Position numbers and translations under genes: made by a program. 64,000 nt of DNA from Bog-159 sp963785255 (lineage in GTDB: Bacteria > Acidobacteriota > Terriglobia > Bryobacterales > Bryobacteraceae): contig CAWAUR010000003.1 in NCBI GenBank assembly GCA_963785255.1, forward strand, positions 1 through 64,000, read 5' to 3'. Shown here piece by piece: positions 1-7,671 of the stretch (positions within the stretch are counted from its first letter, which is position 1; each line of letters opens with the position of its first letter). Under the pieces are notes generated by a model. It ran no database searches. It was given only the letters and a program-made list of their open reading frames with translations, and had not been told where the DNA came from.

Positions 1-553
1 GTAGCCTTTGACGGGATCAATATTTGGGTGACCAATAACGCTATTCCCGGCACCGTAACAAAGCTGAAAGCCAGCACGGGCGCAGTTCTAGGCACTTACA
101 GCGTAGGGAATGGTCCACTGGGCGTGGCGTTCGATGGGACCAATATCTGGGTGGCCAACTCCGCCGATTTCACGGTGACAAAGCTACAAGCGACCAACCG
201 GGTCAGTCCTTGGTACCTTCCACGTCGGTAACTTCGGGGGCGCAGTAGGCTTGGCCTTCGATGGAGCCAACATTTGGGTAACGAGCGGGACCTTCGCCTA
301 CGTGTCAGAGCTACAGGCGAGCACCGGGACAGTCTTGGCCACTTTCCCAATTGGGGGCACTGACGGTGTGGCCTTCGATGGGGCCAACATTTGGATGACG
401 AGCGGGCTTGGCGGAACGGTCACCAAGATACAGGCCAGCACAGGGACGGTTCTAGGGACTTTCACAGTGGGTAGCGGGGCTTCCGGTGTGGCCTTTGACG
501 GGATCAATATTTGGGTGACGAACTCCAACAGCGGCACCGTTTCCAAGCTATGA
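1..553 (+). pseudogene. 3' end of a beta-propeller repeat protein gene, frameshifted
   Basis: The reading frame enters from the left edge and encodes repeats of about 42 residues built on FDGxNIWVT and VTKLxASTG...LGTxxVG, the same repeat as the two propeller proteins at 34.7-37.4 kb. At about 194-200 the frame moves from 1 to 2: an extra A in the run before CCGGG ends frame 1 at 231, while the repeat continues perfectly in frame 2 to the TGA at 551-553. Removing one base restores an unbroken repeat, so this is a one-base insertion or a sequencing error. Upstream collagen or IPT parts, if any, lie outside the window. The family binds or displays at the cell surface by inference only. Confidence 0.75.
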
Positions 554-693
554 AAAAGAAGGGTTTGTCCCGATGGGACGCGGCGACTGGCGGGACCCCA
601 AAGAAATTTCCGCCCTCCCAAAAAAAAATGTATGCGTAGCTGATGTCAACGTACACATAGGTGGCGGGACCCTCGCACAAATCCGGCGCGCGC

Positions 694-927
694 TCACGTC
701 TTCGCGTTTCGCTTTGCCGGTTTGTTGGCGCGTTCCCTTGCCAGACGTGCAGCCGTGCGCTTGCGGGCCGCTGCCTCTGATGCCTTCTTTGCACGGGCCG
801 TGCGCTCCTCTGGCGTCATGTTGCGGGCCGCTGTCTTGCCCCCCAGTTTGCCTGTAGCCTTGCCCATGGCTCTGAGGTATTCCAGCACTTCCGGGGGCAT
901 TCGCTTTGCCATGTTCCTATCGTACAT
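694..927 (-). CDS. Small basic conserved hypothetical protein (77 aa)
   Basis: A highly Lys/Arg/Ala-rich protein. Its core reads PPEVLEYLRAMGKATGKLGG followed by MTPEERTARAKKASEAAARK, a layout seen in many short acidobacterial proteins of unknown function: a short helix, a GK-GG turn and a TPEER-AxKA basic helix. The composition suggests nucleic-acid binding, but no named domain is recognised. ATG 927 has no clear ribosome site; ATG 912 is an alternative with AGGA only two bases upstream. It is divergent from the ardC-like cassette and shares a 186-base intergenic region with it. Confidence 0.55.
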   Translation of the reverse strand: MYDRNMAKRMPPEVLEYLRAMGKATGKLGGKTAARNMTPEERTARAKKASEAAARKRTAARLARERANKPAKRNAKT

Positions 928-968
928 CTAACGCCCGTAAGATTTCTTGCGACACGTGCGGATTTCTC

Positions 969-997
969 TTGACGCTTAGGGGCGTAAGGTGTAGGAT
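969..997 (+). promoter_or_regulatory. Candidate sigma-70 promoter of the integrase cassette
   Basis: TTGACG at 969-974 and TAGGAT at 992-997 are separated by 17 bases. The start codon of the first cassette gene is 117 bases further on. Seen by eye only; no transcription start is known. Confidence 0.4.
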
Positions 998-1010
998 TGA
1001 GGTAGTTCTG

Positions 1011-1039
1011 ATGTTCGATAATTGAACGGAATCGAACAT
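1011..1039. promoter_or_regulatory. Inverted repeat, candidate operator of the cassette
   Basis: ATGTTCGAT at 1011-1019 is perfectly mirrored by ATCGAACAT at 1031-1039 with an 11-base A/T-rich middle that holds a further TTGAAC half site. It lies just after the candidate promoter at 969-997 and before the ardC-like gene. No U-run follows, so an operator fits better than a terminator. The regulator is unknown. Confidence 0.4.
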
Positions 1040-1113
1040 TAGAGCGATACGGGACCGCATCAGATTGGCGTCTGGTACGGCCCCTAAACACCAAAAGCTG
1101 GTTAGGAGCTTCG

Positions 1114-2025
1114 ATGTCTACATACGAGAATACCGCACCGAAACCGGACGTGTACGAACGTGTCACGTCCCAAATCGTCAACGCAATCGAGCAAGGCACG
1201 GGGAATTGGCGTATGCCGTGGCACACGTCCGGCAAGTTTGCCTTCTCACCCATCAACGCTGTAACCCATAAGCCCTACCGTGGCGTGAACGTTCTTGCGC
1301 TGTGGGCCGTGGCGCAATCCAAGGGATATGAACGCGGGGAGTGGGCCACGTATGCGCAATGGCAGGAACGCGGGGCGCAAGTACGGAAGGGCGAAAAGTC
1401 CGCGTCCGTAGCGTTCTGGAAATTCGCGGACGGGCGCACCGAAACGCAGGATGGAGAGCAAGACACGGTTAGCGCCCGCTCCCATCTGGTGTTCTGTAGA
1501 CTCTACAACGTTTTCAACGCGTCGCAAGTGGACGGATACACGCCCAAACCGGACGCGGACGCGCCGATAGAGGAGCGCATCGAATCGGCTGATGCGTTCT
1601 TCGCGCGGGTTAGCGCGCGCGTGGCGCATCAGGGAAACCGGGCGTTCTATAGCCCCGCTGAGGATGCGATCACGCTACCGCCGTTTGCCGCGTTCTTTAC
1701 GCCAGTCGATTACTATTCGACGCGCGCACACGAAACCGGGCATTGGACGGCCAAATCGGACCGCTGTAACCGGGAATTGGGCAAGCGGTTCGGCGATAGC
1801 GCGTATGCAGTTGAGGAGTTGATAGCGGAGCTTACCGCCGCGTTCACCATGGCGCACTTGGGGCTGAGTAGCGAACCACGGCCCGATCATGCCCAGTACA
1901 TCGCCTCATGGCTCAAGGTGCTCAAGGCGGACAAGCGCGCCATTTTCACGGCTGCGAGCAAAGCGCAACAGGCAGCCGATTACGTTATCCGGGAGTCCGG
2001 GAGCGTGGCGGAGGTGGCAGCATGA
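1114..2025 (+). CDS. ArdC-like protein: ssDNA-binding domain plus zincin metallopeptidase domain
   Basis: 303 aa. Residues about 10-135 match the ArdC N-terminal domain: YERVTSQIVNAIEQG, NWRMPWH, the P-I-N-xx-xx-PYRG-N box, and GAQVRKGEKSASVAFWK. Residues about 195-260 are the associated zincin domain with HETGH at 206-210 and a downstream VEELIAEL glutamate helix as likely third zinc ligand. ArdC proteins ride on plasmids and integrative elements, where they bind incoming single-stranded DNA and can protect it from restriction. GGTTAGGAG stands just upstream of the ATG. The stop overlaps the next start as ATGA, so the gene is probably co-transcribed with the next two. Confidence 0.85.
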   Translation: MSTYENTAPKPDVYERVTSQIVNAIEQGTGNWRMPWHTSGKFAFSPINAVTHKPYRGVNVLALWAVAQSKGYERGEWATYAQWQERGAQVRKGEKSASVAFWKFADGRTETQDGEQDTVSARSHLVFCRLYNVFNASQVDGYTPKPDADAPIEERIESADAFFARVSARVAHQGNRAFYSPAEDAITLPPFAAFFTPVDYYSTRAHETGHWTAKSDRCNRELGKRFGDSAYAVEELIAELTAAFTMAHLGLSSEPRPDHAQYIASWLKVLKADKRAIFTAASKAQQAADYVIRESGSVAEVAA

Positions 2026-2513
2026 ACGGGCGCTATCTGATCTATACGCCCGTGGAAAGTGTGCGGGATGAAAAGCGCTTTGATGCCACGTGGCGCAAAT
2101 TCGTAGCCGTGTGCCGTTCGCTTCATGCGGACGGCCTAAGCTATGACGTGCGGTTCAATCTGGCGGATGCTAGACCGCATGTGCTGATTACGGCAAGCGG
2201 CACGGCCACACCACGCAAGGCACGGGCCGTACATCGGCTGCTACCGCCCCCGGTTCCCGCGCAACGATGCAAAGATCGGGCGCTAGAGGCTTCATGGTTC
2301 CTGCCAGAGAACGCGACGCGGCGGAATAGCAATACGACGTATTGGGGCAAGCATCAGGAGCGGTACCGGGAGCTTTCCGGCATGGCTGAGGACTTGCTAC
2401 GGGCCGAAATGGAGTACTGGCAGGAACTCGAAACGCTCAACAGGCAACGGGAGCACTTCAAACCGGGCCGGACGGATGAAACCGCGTACCAGGATGACGA
2501 GGTGGCCGCATGA
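2022..2513 (+). CDS. Hypothetical protein of the integrase cassette (163 aa)
   Basis: Unrecognised protein with no transmembrane segment or signal peptide. The N-terminal half (YLIYTPVESVRDEKRFDATW, then DVRFNLADARPHVLIT) looks like a small alpha/beta unit; the C-terminal half is a charged helix (residues about 110-150) with a possible coiled coil. It is joined by ATGA overlaps to both the ardC-like gene upstream and the recombinase downstream, so it belongs to the mobile-element cassette. The start at 2022 was chosen because of the overlap; the frame is open further upstream inside ardC. Confidence 0.65.
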   Translation: MNGRYLIYTPVESVRDEKRFDATWRKFVAVCRSLHADGLSYDVRFNLADARPHVLITASGTATPRKARAVHRLLPPPVPAQRCKDRALEASWFLPENATRRNSNTTYWGKHQERYRELSGMAEDLLRAEMEYWQELETLNRQREHFKPGRTDETAYQDDEVAA

Positions 2514-3526
2514 TGCCGGACTCCGCGATTATCGGGCCGGTTGGGAGCACGGGGGCGGACTTGGTTCCGCTCCCGGTCCCTACATCGCCGATTCCGTCCC
2601 TGCCTTCCCTGCCTTCGCTGGAACAGGTCCGGGAGTACATCCGGGCATCGAAGGCAGAGAACACGCTACGGGGCTATAGCGCCGATTGGCGCGACTTCTG
2701 CGCATGGTCCGATGCTCACGGCCTATCCCCGTTACCGGCCACTCCTGAGGCGGTAGCGGCCTATATCGCCGAATGCGCGGGCCGGTTGAAGGTCGGGAGC
2801 ATTCAACGGCGGTTGAACGCGATTGCAGAAGCGCACAAAGCGGCGGGCGTAGAGTCTACAACGCACAATGCAATCGTGGTGAACACCATGAAGGGAATCC
2901 GCCGCACAAAGGGGACAGCGCCGGTTCAGAAGGCAGCCGCACTAACCGCCGATGTTCGCACAATGGTAGAGGCGACGGATGCGGGGATAATCGGCACTCG
3001 GGACCGGGCGCTAATATTACTCGGGTTCGCGGGCGCATTCCGCCGTTCCGAACTGGTAGGGCTTGACGTTGAGGATTGCGCTTTCGGCAAGGATGGCTTG
3101 ACGGTAACGTTGCGGCGGTCCAAAACGGATCAGATTGGCGCGGGGCGCAAGGTCGGGATTCCTTACGGGTCGAATCCCGAGACATGCCCGGTCCGCACAA
3201 TGCAAGCGTGGATGGAACAGGCGGGCATAGACGGCGGGCCGGTATTCAGGTCCATCAACCGGCATGGACAAGTGCAACCGGGCAGGTTGAGCGGTATCGA
3301 CGTGGCGCGCGTCGTAAAGAAGCTGGCACAACGGGCCGGGCTGGATTCGGCAAAGTATGCCGGGCATTCATTGCGGGCCGGACATGCCACGACGGCGGCC
3401 ATCGGGGGCGCATCGGAGCGGTCCATCATGAATCAGACGGGCCATCGGAGCGTGCAGATGGTACGGCGCTATATCCGGGACGGGAGCTTGTTCCGGGAGA
3501 ACAGCGCGGGGAAGTTGGGCTTGTAG
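2510..3526 (+). CDS. Tyrosine recombinase / site-specific integrase
   Basis: 338 aa. The N-terminal SAM-like core-binding domain covers residues about 40-130 (SKAENTLRGYSADWRDFCAW). The catalytic domain carries the full set: Arg178 in FRRSELVGL, Lys205 in RRSKTDQ, His286-x-x-Arg289 in GHSLRAGH, His312 in TGHRS, and the nucleophile Tyr321 in RRYIR. All catalytic residues are present, so it should be active. It is the likely recombinase for the tRNA-Thr attachment site at 7672-7718. Unusually, the first 40 residues are Pro/Ser-rich and divergent. It starts within the previous stop codon (ATGA). Confidence 0.93.
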   Translation: MMPDSAIIGPVGSTGADLVPLPVPTSPIPSLPSLPSLEQVREYIRASKAENTLRGYSADWRDFCAWSDAHGLSPLPATPEAVAAYIAECAGRLKVGSIQRRLNAIAEAHKAAGVESTTHNAIVVNTMKGIRRTKGTAPVQKAAALTADVRTMVEATDAGIIGTRDRALILLGFAGAFRRSELVGLDVEDCAFGKDGLTVTLRRSKTDQIGAGRKVGIPYGSNPETCPVRTMQAWMEQAGIDGGPVFRSINRHGQVQPGRLSGIDVARVVKKLAQRAGLDSAKYAGHSLRAGHATTAAIGGASERSIMNQTGHRSVQMVRRYIRDGSLFRENSAGKLGL

Positions 3527-3645
3527 TCACGTTCCACAACGGTACACGTTTTATGCACAGGTTCCACGTCGAATCTGGCCGTAAGCTGTTAAAAACAAAT
3601 GCCAACAAAGTTGTGGAAAATTCCATGTGTGCATAACCCTAGAGC

Positions 3646-3675
3646 TTGACACGGAACCATTTCAGCGCTGATATG
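3646..3675 (+). promoter_or_regulatory. Weak candidate promoter
   Basis: TTGACA at 3646-3651 and GATATG at 3670-3675 with an 18-base spacer precede the small membrane ORF at 3706. The -35 box is consensus and the -10 box is poor. Confidence 0.28.
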
Positions 3676-3705
3676 TTTTATAGCTCTCGTTTCTGAGTTG
3701 TTGAA

Positions 3706-3825
3706 ATGGAGAGCCAAATGCGAAAGTTCTTCAAGAACCCAGATTCGATGGTCTTGAAAGTCGGCCTGACCATCCTGATAGCAATCGAGCTGTACAAGTT
3801 CATTCGGTATGTTGCCGCGCATTAG
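3706..3825 (+). CDS. Small single-pass membrane peptide (39 aa)
   Basis: MESQMRKFFKNPDSMVLK is followed by an uninterrupted hydrophobic stretch VGLTILIAIELYKFIRYV, giving one transmembrane helix with a basic N-terminus. It is too short to be sure of, but a candidate promoter lies upstream and the hydrophobic segment is clean. A second ATG at 3718 would give 35 residues. Its job is unknown; in an island next to a SIR2 gene and nucleases, a holin-like or toxin peptide is conceivable but unproven. Confidence 0.4.
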   Translation: MESQMRKFFKNPDSMVLKVGLTILIAIELYKFIRYVAAH

Positions 3826-3911
3826 TGCGACCACTGCTGTCCGTATCGCGATGGCGCACATCAGGGGAAGGCTGGCTTGCTCCAGCAGAACAGCGCAGTG
3901 AAACTGGAGCT

Positions 3912-4256
3912 TTAGGTGCTACAACAGGGGAAGCCTGCAATGAAATCGGTAGCCTGTTGGCAGTTCATGTTCCACCAGGGCACACCAATAATCTGCTCTG
4001 CACGCGCGAACCGCGTGGCTGACTCTTGTAATGAGCGTGTCGGATGCACAACGCGGATTCGGCCCCCGTCCGCGAGGATGTCTTGCAAACAGCCGGTACG
4101 GAACCTGTCGCCCGGCCCTGGACTATGTGCTACGACGCCACTAGAAACGACAAGAAAGCGGTGCTCAAAGAGTGATCCCGGCTTGGTGCGTCCGAGGACA
4201 TCGCCCGGCCTGACTGGTGGCAAGCCAGCTATCCTGATCGTCGGAAGGATATACAT
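3912..4256 (-). CDS. LRAT/NlpC-like permuted papain-fold protein (114 aa)
   Basis: The layout fits a circularly permuted papain-fold acyltransferase or peptidase: PPVRPGDVLGR opening, a histidine in LFEHRFLVVSSGVVAH (His32), and near the C-terminus VPWWNMNCQQATDFIAG with Asn98-Cys99 where LRAT and related families have N-C-E/Q. ATG 4256 is the first ATG; the frame is open to a TTG at 4295. It lies opposite the recombinase and the membrane nuclease. Members of this fold are frequent cargo of mobile elements, where they act as lipid acyltransferases or amidases. Without alignment the family call is tentative, but the coding nature looks real. Confidence 0.55.
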   Translation of the reverse strand: MYILPTIRIAGLPPVRPGDVLGRTKPGSLFEHRFLVVSSGVVAHSPGPGDRFRTGCLQDILADGGRIRVVHPTRSLQESATRFARAEQIIGVPWWNMNCQQATDFIAGFPCCST

Positions 4257-4417
4257 GACAAGCCGATTGTATCGCGCCTGTTCAGGGCGCTGCAATCGGC
4301 CCGAAAAAGAAACATCTAGTCCCGTTTAGTGCTACACCACGCGGATTTGGCCGCCGCACTTTCCACGGATACGTTTTATGATGGGTCTTCCACGCTAGGG
4401 TCTTGAAGAGTCGCGCT

Positions 4418-5950
4418 ATGGCAACACGGAACAGGTTTTGGCTGAAGCCCAGCATGGGCCACGCGGATCGGATCATGTGGCACCTTGGATGGGAACCGCA
4501 CGTCCTGAGCATCGCCGCGCTGGTGCTTGCCGTCGCTGGCTGGGTACTATTTCGCAGCCCGTTTGGCTTGCTGCTTGGCACCATTGTGCTAGTGCTCCGC
4601 TGGAAGACTGCCACCCTGATTAACGCCAAGTACGAAGAACGTATTCCTGAAGCCGAGTCCCTTGTGAAACGGGAAGGCGCTGGTAGACTGGGTGTCCAAC
4701 TGTCGGACGCCGAAGCCCACGTAATAATCGCCGGGAGTGGCAACTCACCGTTCGGTGTTAGAGCCAAGCCGGAATACGATATCAGCGTGGTGTACATCGC
4801 GGACGTGTTCTTTGCGGTCTATTCAGGGGCGGTCTTCCGGGTGCCAAAGCTTGAAGTTGAATTACCCGCCAAGGGTGAGGAAATCTACTTCCGCCACGTG
4901 AGTGCTATCAACTATCAGGACCCACTGCTTGAAGTGGTGCTGGCGAATGGGCGCACAACACGGCAATTCAAGATAGGGTCAGTAAGTGATGCCAGCGTGC
5001 TTGAAGCGTTGCGGACGAAACTCAGGTCCGCGTCACAGCAAACCGCGCGCCGCGCTGTAGTATCGCCACCATCCCAAAATGTGACGCCAGCAGTCCCCAC
5101 TGAGGTTGCCGCGCCCATTGTCCCGTTGGAATCCCCAACCCATTTGCGAACCGAGGAACCGGCAACGGGTGAAGAGGAAAGATACTGTTACTTGCGGTTT
5201 AGCAAGTTGATGCAACTTTACAAGGACCCGATTGTCCTGGACGCGCTGATCGAACAGCTTGAAGTGCCCGGAAAGGCGTCGGTGCTGAAGCGCCTGACCG
5301 AACGCGAGAAGCAAGAAGCCATTGAAACACAGATTGACCACTTCCGCCGCACGCCCACTTCTGTTTGGCACGGAGTGCCGACATACGAAGTACTTGCAGC
5401 GTCTCTCTGGCGTGCTCAATTCAATGAATCGCGTGACCTGCGTCCGCGAACAGTCCGCGAAATCTTCGCGCGCATTTCCCAAGAGGAAGACCTGTTGCGC
5501 CCAGTGTCGAAATGGCTGGTGGGCCGCGGTTACGAACCCTATATGGAGGTTCCCCTGGGACGGCGCAGAATTGACGTTCTAGGGCATATGGCTGGTGGCA
5601 TTGGACGAGCCGCATCGCTGATCGGAATTGAGCTAAAGAACGAAGACACCCAGTTTGCGCGCGGCATTGACCAGATGGGTACGTTTGCCGAATACGCACA
5701 CGCGGTCTACCTTGCCTGCACGCCTGCGTTCTGCGCGGAATACCTCGACCGCAACACTGAATCTAGGGGCGTGAGCCACTGGGACCCCGGTGTGCTTGAA
5801 CGAAAGCTGAATGCGGGCGGGTTCGGTTTGCTCATCGTGGAAAGGGACACCGTGTTTGTAGTTCTCAACCCCACTGAACGCACGCCCTCCAGCGCAAATT
5901 TCAACATTGCCGTGAATGGTCTTTCATCAGTAAGGCGCGTGGAGTGCTGA
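4418..5950 (+). CDS. Two-TM protein with PH-like domain and C-terminal PD-(D/E)XK nuclease
   Basis: 510 aa, not a family I can name. Two adjacent hydrophobic helices at residues about 28-46 and 48-61 anchor it in the inner membrane. Residues about 125-200 (FAVYSGAVFRVPKLEVELPA ... IYFRHVSAIN ... RQFKIGS) look like a bacterial PH-type beta barrel. A Pro/Ala/Thr-rich linker spans about 210-250. A helical region leads to the nuclease core: Glu377 in YMEVPLG, Asp386 in RRRIDVLG, and Glu405-x-Lys407 in IGIELKN, then RGIDQMGTFAEYAHAVYLA. This is a textbook D...ExK set, so DNA cleavage is the likely activity. ATG 4418 is used; TTG 4403 is upstream. The stop overlaps the HNH gene by one base (TGATG), implying coupled translation. 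Confidence 0.75.
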   Translation: MATRNRFWLKPSMGHADRIMWHLGWEPHVLSIAALVLAVAGWVLFRSPFGLLLGTIVLVLRWKTATLINAKYEERIPEAESLVKREGAGRLGVQLSDAEAHVIIAGSGNSPFGVRAKPEYDISVVYIADVFFAVYSGAVFRVPKLEVELPAKGEEIYFRHVSAINYQDPLLEVVLANGRTTRQFKIGSVSDASVLEALRTKLRSASQQTARRAVVSPPSQNVTPAVPTEVAAPIVPLESPTHLRTEEPATGEEERYCYLRFSKLMQLYKDPIVLDALIEQLEVPGKASVLKRLTEREKQEAIETQIDHFRRTPTSVWHGVPTYEVLAASLWRAQFNESRDLRPRTVREIFARISQEEDLLRPVSKWLVGRGYEPYMEVPLGRRRIDVLGHMAGGIGRAASLIGIELKNEDTQFARGIDQMGTFAEYAHAVYLACTPAFCAEYLDRNTESRGVSHWDPGVLERKLNAGGFGLLIVERDTVFVVLNPTERTPSSANFNIAVNGLSSVRRVEC

Positions 5951-6237
5951 TGCCTTGCGGCGTATGCGGCGGAACCGGCCACAACGCGCGATCATGCGTT
6001 CATGCAGGGCCGCGTTTATCGATCTCCGGGGAGAGAAGCAAGCGTTGCGAGTGCTGCGGATTGTATGGCTATGACGTGCAACGCCACCATACCAGAGGGC
6101 GCGGGGATGATTCGGATTACTTGGACGTGTGCTGCGATTGCCACCTGACCTGTTGCCATGGCGGAAACTTCAGGAACATCGGCAAGAAACCAAGGGTATG
6201 CCGGATTATGGGCCGTACCGCATACTGGTGTGGGTGA
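5950..6237 (+). CDS. Zinc-knuckle plus HNH endonuclease mini-protein (95 aa)
   Basis: The first 16 residues form a perfect C-x2-C-x4-H-x4-C zinc knuckle (Cys3, Cys6, His11, Cys16). An HNH-type fold follows: Cys33/Cys36, the His pair 46-47 in VQRHHTRGRG, then VCCDCHLTCC with Cys61-x2-Cys64-His65. Both zinc pairs and the HH motif of small HNH endonucleases are present. The start overlaps the stop of the membrane nuclease, so the two are almost certainly one transcriptional unit and possibly partners. An RNA- or ssDNA-binding knuckle fused to HNH in under 100 residues is unusual. Confidence 0.75.
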   Translation: MPCGVCGGTGHNARSCVHAGPRLSISGERSKRCECCGLYGYDVQRHHTRGRGDDSDYLDVCCDCHLTCCHGGNFRNIGKKPRVCRIMGRTAYWCG

Positions 6238-6309
6238 GATTCGTTGAAAACAATGTAGTGGCCGCGTTTGCGTCCGGCGCGGTGCTGTCGGAGTCAGCAG
6301 GCCCTCTTC

Positions 6310-7314
6310 TCAACCCTGCGGGTCCACGCCAGGAAACGATGCCGCAACCCACTGCTTGAACGTCGCGTCCTGTTCCTCTACGGAAACGTCCGGGCAGCCC
6401 AAACGGATCGCGTTCGCTACGCCGGACGCATCCGGCGAGACCACAAGCAATTTTCGGCCCTTGGACTCACCCAACGCGTGCAGTAGGGGCTGATATGACG
6501 CCCGATCATAAGCGTTGAAGCTGTACCCAATCACAATAACGATGTCCGAACCCCTCACCAGAGGCAGAGCCTTGGCGTAGGTAGTGCGGATGAACGCCTG
6601 TTTCAACCCCGGCGACTTGTCTGGGACCGGGGCAATGATCCGGTCTTCCACGTCGTCAGCGCCAGCATCCCGGTCGAAGGGTGCGAAATTACCGGAAATG
6701 GAGGATGGGTCAAAGGCGTACAAAGGCCTATCGCGTTCTTTCAGCCACGCCATGGGTTGCCCTGATTTGCGCCGTGCTTCGTACTTCGAAGTGCGGATGC
6801 ACAGGGTGCCATGAAGATGTAGCACAAGCGCGCTGGATTGTTTCTCGGCAAATTCCTGATTATCCGGTGAGAGGCGTGCAACGACAGGCACTCCATACCC
6901 ATCGTGCGGATACCAGCGCCCTAGTCGAAATAGAAAGGTTTCGGGCAGGGAGTCATAGTTGAAAGTGAGGAAATGGCTGCCCAGAAACACCTGAAAGAAC
7001 CTTTGATAACAGTTCTGCCCAGTGTCGGAGGCGAGGGCTGGAGCAATGCGGTAGTCGGCATACCTCAGACGCTTAGCGAGTTTCCGAAGTGGGTCATAGT
7101 CCCCATGCCCTTCTGCCTCAGCGAAAAGATCCTCTATCGACTTTCCGGGAGGGATTTCGTTCTGACCAAAGCACAGGCGAAGTGTGTCGCCAACCAGCGG
7201 GTAGCCGCAGTCGATCTGGTACCGCCCCTTGTGGAGGGAGTCTGCAAAGAGCGGCCCGGCTTCCCTTGCCGCGTCCGCATTGAAGCCTGCGCCGAGAATG
7301 AAGGTTTGCACCAT
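6310..7314 (-). CDS. SIR2-like domain protein (candidate NAD+ hydrolase)
   Basis: 334 aa. The Rossmann-type SIR2 signature is clear: FILGAGFNADAA at residues 5-16, LTFNYDSLPE at 116-125 (Asn119, Asp121), LVLHLHGTL with the catalytic-type His168, and DIVIVIGYSFNAYD at 257-270. It lacks the four-cysteine zinc module of deacetylase sirtuins, as do the SIR2-like effectors of anti-phage systems such as Thoeris, DSR and SIR2-HerA, which deplete NAD+. It is convergent with the nuclease/HNH pair. ATG 7314 is chosen over a TTG three codons upstream. Role in defence is inferred from family and island context. Confidence 0.82.
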   Translation of the reverse strand: MVQTFILGAGFNADAAREAGPLFADSLHKGRYQIDCGYPLVGDTLRLCFGQNEIPPGKSIEDLFAEAEGHGDYDPLRKLAKRLRYADYRIAPALASDTGQNCYQRFFQVFLGSHFLTFNYDSLPETFLFRLGRWYPHDGYGVPVVARLSPDNQEFAEKQSSALVLHLHGTLCIRTSKYEARRKSGQPMAWLKERDRPLYAFDPSSISGNFAPFDRDAGADDVEDRIIAPVPDKSPGLKQAFIRTTYAKALPLVRGSDIVIVIGYSFNAYDRASYQPLLHALGESKGRKLLVVSPDASGVANAIRLGCPDVSVEEQDATFKQWVAASFPGVDPQG

Positions 7315-7671
7315 CCAGACCAATTATCGCAAGCCTGTCCCGATGCCATTGTGGCGTGCCAGAGGTGGCCTGTCGCTGAACCCGTGCGCCCGCGAAACGG
7401 GCGCGGTTGGCACAAGCGCGCCCCGGAGATGGCGCGCCCGAAGGCGATCCGTCCCGGCACAACACACAGGGACTACTACAGGGACTTTCACAGGGACTAG
7501 TGTTCAAAATCTTGGCATCACGTGGGCGCTCATGGGTACAGTCGGTGCGCCGGTGAATAGGCCGGGCGTCCGCACTAACCCCAACGCAGCAAAGGATTTC
7601 GAGCACTAGTGCGCAATCGTGGGTGCTCCCGGTTGCTCTTTGGCGCGACCGCTCAAAACGCCGCTGGCAGC
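7315..7671. other. Non-coding end of the integrated element
   Basis: No convincing gene. It holds the 12-base direct repeats at 7463-7498, the perfect palindrome GCACTAGTGC at 7603-7612, and runs up to the attachment site. Open frames here are shadows. Recombinase arm-binding or excisionase sites would be expected in this position. Confidence 0.5.
7463..7498 (+). repeat. Three 12-base direct repeats near the attachment site
   Basis: Three consecutive 12-mers, CACACAGGGACT, ACTACAGGGACT and TTCACAGGGACT, share ACAGGGACT at an exact 12-base period. They lie about 175 bases inside the attachment core, the distance at which integrase arm sites or excisionase sites are often found. The function is inferred from position only. 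Confidence 0.5.

Noticed and set aside
3916..4329. 137-codon plus-strand frame over the papain-fold gene
   Set aside because: The minus frame has recognisable fold motifs; the plus frame has cysteine/arginine-rich shadow composition.
7463..7498. CRISPR-like array
   Set aside because: Units are 12 bases, back to back, without spacers, and no cas genes are in the window.
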